From Thiorhodococcus drewsii AZ1 (GTDB taxonomy: Bacteria; Pseudomonadota; Gammaproteobacteria; Chromatiales; Chromatiaceae), in NCBI RefSeq assembly GCF_000224065.1, contig NZ_AFWT01000013.1, positions 62,001-126,000 on the forward strand: 64,000 nucleotides of DNA. Reading direction: 5' to 3'. Both the position numbers and the translations under genes were made by a program. Under the pieces are notes generated by a model. The model ran no database searches and was not told the DNA's origin. It was given only the letters and a program-made list of their open reading frames with translations. This document shows positions 60,144 to 64,000 of the stretch, in pieces (positions within the stretch are counted from its first letter, which is position 1; the number at the start of each line of letters is the position of its first letter).

Positions 60144-61352
60144 ATGCCGAAGTTTTTCTATAAGGCCGTGAAACTCGACGGAGAGGCCGTCGAGGGCGAG
60201 GTCGAGGTCGCCGACGAGGCAACCCTGATCCGCCAACTCCAGGGACAGGGGCTGATCCCCATCGAGACCCGCACCAACCGAGGACTTCGGGCGCGTTTCG
60301 GTCGAACCCGTCGCCGTCGACTCAGTCAGAAGGAAACCGGGATCATCACGCGCGAGCTGGCAACCCTGCTGGAGGCCGGGATGACACTCGACCGTTCTTT
60401 GCAGATCCTGATCGACCTGACTCAGGAATCGCACATCGTCCGCGTCCTGAACGATCTGCAGGAGCGGGTACGCGGCGGCGCGACCTTTTCGAGCGCACTG
60501 GAGGCCCAGGACGGACAGTTCCCCAAGCTCTATGTCAACATGGTCCGGGCCGGAGAGGCCGGTGGGGCCCTGGATCAGGTGTTGGATCGTCTCGCCGACT
60601 ATCTGGAACGCGTCGCCGAGCTGCGTCAGACCGTGACCTCCGCGCTGGTCTATCCGGCCATCCTACTGTTCGTCTCCGGACTCTCGGTCATCATGCTGCT
60701 GGTGTTCGTGGTGCCGCAGTTCACAGTCCTGTTCGACGACATGGGCGCGGCCCTGCCGCTGTCGACCCAGATCGTGGTGGCGGCCGGAGACCTCTTTCGC
60801 AACTACTGGTGGGCCATGCTGTGCGCGATCGCCTTGATCGCCGTGCTCATCGAACGTTGGCTGCAGAACCCACGGGTCCGCGACCGCTTCGACGACAAGG
60901 TGCTGAAACTTCCGATGTTCGGCGATCTGGTTTGGAAGATGGAGACGGCGCGGCTGTGCCATACACTCTCGACGCTGCTGAAGAACGGCCTGCCGCTGCT
61001 TAACGCCTTAACCCTCGCCAAGGAGGTGGTTTCCAATCGCAAGCTCTTGGGTCTCCTCAACGAGGCGAGCGAGGAACTCAAGCATGGCCGAGGTCTTGCC
61101 GGTCCGCTCGCACGGCTGGAGGCACTCCCTGATCTAGCCCTACAGATGATCCGCGTCGGGGAGGAATCGGGTAGCCTGGACGCCATGCTCGCTAAAGTGG
61201 CCTCCATCTACGACCGGGAAAGCCGGAACAGCGTCCAAAGCATGCTGACGCTGCTGGAGCCAATACTCATCATCGGTCTCGGCGTCATCGTCGCTGGCAT
61301 CATCATTTCCATTCTCATGGCCATCCTCGGGGCGAACGATCTGGTCTTCTGA
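60144..61352 (+). CDS. gspF: Type II secretion inner membrane protein GspF
   Basis: A 402-residue polytopic platform protein with two GspF domains. The start MPKFFYKAVKLDGE is typical, and three membrane segments are visible (ILLFVSGLSVIMLLVFVVP, WAMLCAIALIAVLIE and the C-terminal LIIGLGVIVAGIIISILMA). It anchors GspE and the pseudopilus base. Confidence 0.95.
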   Translation: MPKFFYKAVKLDGEAVEGEVEVADEATLIRQLQGQGLIPIETRTNRGLRARFGRTRRRRLSQKETGIITRELATLLEAGMTLDRSLQILIDLTQESHIVRVLNDLQERVRGGATFSSALEAQDGQFPKLYVNMVRAGEAGGALDQVLDRLADYLERVAELRQTVTSALVYPAILLFVSGLSVIMLLVFVVPQFTVLFDDMGAALPLSTQIVVAAGDLFRNYWWAMLCAIALIAVLIERWLQNPRVRDRFDDKVLKLPMFGDLVWKMETARLCHTLSTLLKNGLPLLNALTLAKEVVSNRKLLGLLNEASEELKHGRGLAGPLARLEALPDLALQMIRVGEESGSLDAMLAKVASIYDRESRNSVQSMLTLLEPILIIGLGVIVAGIIISILMAILGANDLVF

Positions 61353-61433
61353 TCCAATCGTCCCATCGCTTGGCCACCGACGGCCGGCACCCTAAAATGC
61401 CGGCCCAAAATCAACGGATATCGAGGCAATAAG

Positions 61434-61862
61434 ATGCGCTCCAACCACTCTCGTCGCGCGAAAGGTTTCACTCTGGTCGAACTGCTCGTCGTATTGGCCA
61501 TCCTGGGTCTGCTGGCCGGTCTGGTCGGTCCACAGGTCATGAAATTCCTTGGCACCTCGAAAACCAAGACCGCTAAGCTGCAGATCGACGATCTGTCCTC
61601 GACGCTCGATCTCTACCGTCTGGAGCTGGGTCGCTATCCGACCGAGTCAGAGGGACTGAAGGCCCTGGTCGAGAATCCGGGCAACATGTCCAACTGGAAC
61701 GGCCCCTATCTGAAGAAGGGCGAGGTGCCCAAGGATCCCTGGGGCACCGAGTTCCAGTACCGTTTCCCGGGCGAGCACGGCAGCTTCGATATCTGGTCGC
61801 TCGGCGCGGACAACCGCGAGGGCGGCGAGGGCGAGAACGCCGACGTCAAGAGTTGGGAATGA
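61434..61862 (+). CDS. gspG: Type II secretion major pseudopilin GspG
   Basis: A 142-residue pseudopilin. The prepilin cleavage motif is KGFTLVELLVVLAILGLLAG, cut after G. The C-terminal part has SEGLKALVENPG, the DPWGTEFQYR segment and a DNREGGEGENAD calcium loop. It forms the shaft of the pseudopilus. Confidence 0.96.
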   Translation: MRSNHSRRAKGFTLVELLVVLAILGLLAGLVGPQVMKFLGTSKTKTAKLQIDDLSSTLDLYRLELGRYPTESEGLKALVENPGNMSNWNGPYLKKGEVPKDPWGTEFQYRFPGEHGSFDIWSLGADNREGGEGENADVKSWE

Positions 61863-61883
61863 TGGTCATCTGGATACCCTGAC

Positions 61884-62336
61884 GTGCGCTGGTCCAACCG
61901 CGGTTTCACCCTGGTCGAACTGCTGGTCGTAATGGCCATCGCGGCCCTCATGATGACTGCGGTTCCATCGCTCTTCTCCGCCGCCATGCCGGGTCTCGAA
62001 ATGAAATCCGCTGCCCGGCGGACTGCGGCGACCCTGCGGCTTGCAAGAGAGACGGCCATCCGTCAGGGGACGGATGCCGCCTTGCTCGTCGATCTGGAAA
62101 ATCATCGGCTCGATCTTCAGGGATACCGCAGCCTGGTCCTGCCCAAGCGGCTCTCGATCCGGTTGGAGGCCGCCAGCAGCGAGATGCTGGACGACCAGCA
62201 CGGGGTGATTCGCTTCTTTCCGGACGGCAGCTCGACCGGCGGCCGGATCCTCATCCTGCATGAGGATCACGGCTATCAGGTCGGGGTGACCTGGCTCACC
62301 GGACGGATCCAGTTGGCGCCCTGGGAGGCGAAATGA
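61884..62336 (+). CDS. gspH: Type II secretion minor pseudopilin GspH
   Basis: A 150-residue minor pseudopilin with GTG start. NRGFTLVELLVVMAIAALM is the prepilin signal; the C-terminal beta domain includes VIRFFPDGSSTGGRI, typical of GspH. It overlaps gspI by 4 bases. Confidence 0.92.
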   Translation: MRWSNRGFTLVELLVVMAIAALMMTAVPSLFSAAMPGLEMKSAARRTAATLRLARETAIRQGTDAALLVDLENHRLDLQGYRSLVLPKRLSIRLEAASSEMLDDQHGVIRFFPDGSSTGGRILILHEDHGYQVGVTWLTGRIQLAPWEAK

Positions 62337-62725
62337 GGATGCGCGCTCAGCGCGGCTTCTCGCTGTTGGAGGTGCTGGTGGCTTTCGCCATCCTGGCCAT
62401 CTCGCTCGGCGTTCTGATGCAGATCTTCTCGCGTTCGACTCTGACCGCCGTCACCACGTCGCAATACAGTCAGGCGGCCTCGCTCGCCGAGTCGCTGCTG
62501 CAGGACGTGGGAATCGATATCCCGCTGACCGAGGGCGCGACCTCGGACCGCTCGGAGGATGGATTCGACTGGGAGGTCACCATCGTGCGCGTCGAATTCA
62601 ACGAGGACGCCTTTCTCGATCCGCCCGCCACGCCCTATCGCGTCAATGCGACCGTCCTCTGGAACGACGCCGGACGCGCGCGTCATCTGACGCTCTCGAC
62701 CCTGCGTCTCGGCGAGAAGCTCTGA
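62333..62725 (+). CDS. gspI: Type II secretion minor pseudopilin GspI
   Basis: A 130-residue minor pseudopilin. The signal is QRGFSLLEVLVAFAILAISL. GspI forms the tip complex with GspJ and GspK. The ATG overlaps the gspH stop. Confidence 0.92.
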   Translation: MRMRAQRGFSLLEVLVAFAILAISLGVLMQIFSRSTLTAVTTSQYSQAASLAESLLQDVGIDIPLTEGATSDRSEDGFDWEVTIVRVEFNEDAFLDPPATPYRVNATVLWNDAGRARHLTLSTLRLGEKL

Positions 62726-62726
62726 C

Positions 62727-63431
62727 ATGCGCGCCATCGACTCGGCTCGATTGCGGTCAAACGGTTTCACCCTGGTCGAACTGCTCATCGCGCTCGCCAT
62801 CATCGGCCTTATCACACTGCTGCTCTTCTCCGGTCTGCGTCTCGGATCGCGCGCTTGGGAGGCGGTGGACGCCGTGGCGCTGCGCACCGGCGATCTCCGT
62901 CTGGCCCACGGCTTCCTGGCACGGACGCTCGGCCAGATGCGGATTATCTCGACCACCTTCGACTCCGAGCCCATCCTGCTCTTCAACGGCGACGCGGAGC
63001 GGATCGAATTCGTGGCCCCGCTGTCCGATCATGTCGGCATTCCCGGGCTCTACGTCCTGCGTCTCTCGCTCGAAGACAAGGGATCCAAGCGAAATCTGGT
63101 ACTCACCCGCTGGCTGTACCACCCGAAGGTTCTTGAGGGGGGAGACGACTATCCGCCCTGGGAGCCACTGCAAAGCGGCCGAGGCATGTCGCTCGATGGC
63201 TTCCCTTCCGATATGGACACCGCCGGCGGGGCTTTTGGACGGACTCAGCTGCTCGAAGACGTCGATGTGCTCACGATCTCTTATTTCGGGCTCGCTGACG
63301 GCGATAGCGAGCCGCAGTGGCATGAGGATTGGCTCAAACAGACACAATGGCCGACTCTGATCCGCATACGGCTCTGGACCCATTCCCAAACCTGGCCGGA
63401 CCTCTATGTCACGGTTCCAGGACGGCGATGA
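62727..63431 (+). CDS. gspJ: Type II secretion minor pseudopilin GspJ
   Basis: A 234-residue pseudopilin. The signal is NGFTLVELLIALAIIGLITL, followed by a larger beta domain with NLVLTRWLYHP and RIRLWTHSQTWPDLY. It starts 1 base after gspI. Tip subunit of the pseudopilus. Confidence 0.93.
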   Translation: MRAIDSARLRSNGFTLVELLIALAIIGLITLLLFSGLRLGSRAWEAVDAVALRTGDLRLAHGFLARTLGQMRIISTTFDSEPILLFNGDAERIEFVAPLSDHVGIPGLYVLRLSLEDKGSKRNLVLTRWLYHPKVLEGGDDYPPWEPLQSGRGMSLDGFPSDMDTAGGAFGRTQLLEDVDVLTISYFGLADGDSEPQWHEDWLKQTQWPTLIRIRLWTHSQTWPDLYVTVPGRR

Positions 63432-63432
63432 C

Positions 63433-64000
63433 ATGAAGAGACCCGACCGACAGCGCGGAATCGCCCTGATGCTCGTCATGTGGGTGCTGACCCTGCTCAC
63501 CATCATGGCGCTCGGCATGACAGCGACCCAGCGCACCGAAACCGCACTGACCGAAAACGCCGTCGCCACCGCGCGCTTCCGCGCGCTTGCCGACGCCGCA
63601 ATCGCCTATGCGGCCCTATCCTTCATGTCTCGGCCGTCGAGCACCGAGACGGAAGACCAGCAGGACAGCTCCAGCGTTTGGCTACCGAACGAGGCTCCCA
63701 AATCCTGGAATTTCGATGGCCAGATGCTGATCCTTCGCGTGTCGAACGAGTCCTCGCGTATCAACCTGAACGATGCCCAGCCGGATCTGCTGCGCTCGCT
63801 CATGGAGGTAGTCGGGGTTCCGGAAGAAGAGGCAACCTCGATTGCGGCCGCGATCGTCGACTGGCGGGACGCAGACGATCTGGTCCAACTCAACGGTGCG
63901 GAAGACGATGACTACGAAAATGCCGGACTGCCGCTCGGCGCCAAGGATGCGCCCTTCGATTCGGTAGAGGAGCTGCGCCAGGTCATGGGCATGACGGAGG
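63433..64000 (+). CDS. gspK: Type II secretion minor pseudopilin GspK, cut by the window end
   Basis: The first 189 codons are present. The signal QRGIALMLVMWVLTLLTIMA is typical of GspK, followed by INLNDAQPDLLRSLM and AAIVDWRDADDLVQLNGAED, the helical insert and calcium region. It starts 1 base after gspJ. gspL, gspM and others probably lie beyond the window; gspC and gspD are not upstream here. Confidence 0.93.
   Translation, partial: MKRPDRQRGIALMLVMWVLTLLTIMALGMTATQRTETALTENAVATARFRALADAAIAYAALSFMSRPSSTETEDQQDSSSVWLPNEAPKSWNFDGQMLILRVSNESSRINLNDAQPDLLRSLMEVVGVPEEEATSIAAAIVDWRDADDLVQLNGAEDDDYENAGLPLGAKDAPFDSVEELRQVMGMTE

Noticed and set aside
58218-60434. 738-codon minus-strand frame
   Set aside because: Antisense to gspE and gspF; the composition is that of a shadow frame.

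Overview
The window is a GC-rich, densely coded piece of a gammaproteobacterial chromosome. I place it, by inference, near the purple sulfur bacteria (Chromatiaceae). Three things support this: conserved gammaproteobacterial gene orders (rpmH-rnpA-yidD-yidC-mnmE; dnaA-dnaN-recF-gyrB; glyQ-glyS-gmhB-plsC; rhodanese-secB-gpsA; envC-ctpA), a form IV RuBisCO-like protein, and a SqrR/BigR-type sulfur sensor next to a rhodanese. No photosynthesis or sulfur-oxidation gene lies in the window, so the family assignment is not proven. I saw no rRNA, tRNA or CRISPR array.

Layout. 0-4.7 kb: DUF389 membrane protein, thioredoxin, hemB, aroE and a beta-hydroxyacid dehydrogenase. 4.8-8.1 kb: ferrous iron uptake operon feoA-feoA-feoB-feoC behind a good sigma-70 promoter with a Fur-like sequence. 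8.2-13.2 kb: an overlapping four-gene ABC/GldG/DUF4340 unit followed by mutM. 13.3-17.2 kb: DUF599 protein, then on the minus strand an unusual three-gene unit: two-subunit transketolase plus a RuBisCO-like protein. 17.4-26.5 kb: an accessory island with a 940-residue secreted beta-propeller/DUF4214 protein, a 1583-residue TPR-C39-RHS protein with an AT-rich tip, and an IS5-family element with an A7 frameshift site. 26.5-37.1 kb: the replication-origin region, with mnmE, yidC, yidD, rnpA and rpmH on one strand and dnaA, oriC, dnaN, recF and gyrB on the other.

37.1-42.9 kb: plsC, gmhB, glyS, glyQ and a cation diffusion facilitator. 42.9-48.2 kb: the nitrogen regulon, glnA and ntrBC. Each transcription unit has a near-consensus sigma-54 promoter, and glnA has an NtrC-type enhancer, so NtrC probably controls both. 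48.2-54.6 kb: trmL, gpsA, secB, rhodanese, an ArsR-family regulator, envC and a ctpA protease. 54.7-58.2 kb: a DJ-1 protein and two polysaccharide genes (WecA-like and CapD/WbpM-like). 58.2-64 kb: type II secretion genes gspE to gspK, with gspK cut by the window end.

The best candidates for something undescribed are the transketolase-RuBisCO-like operon (sugar-phosphate chemistry with unknown substrate) and the secreted C39-RHS protein paired with an FG-GAP/DUF4214 protein and without a visible immunity gene. Smaller oddities are rnpA without a canonical start codon, a perfect 12-bp hairpin in the glnA leader, and tandem perfect palindromes after hemB.
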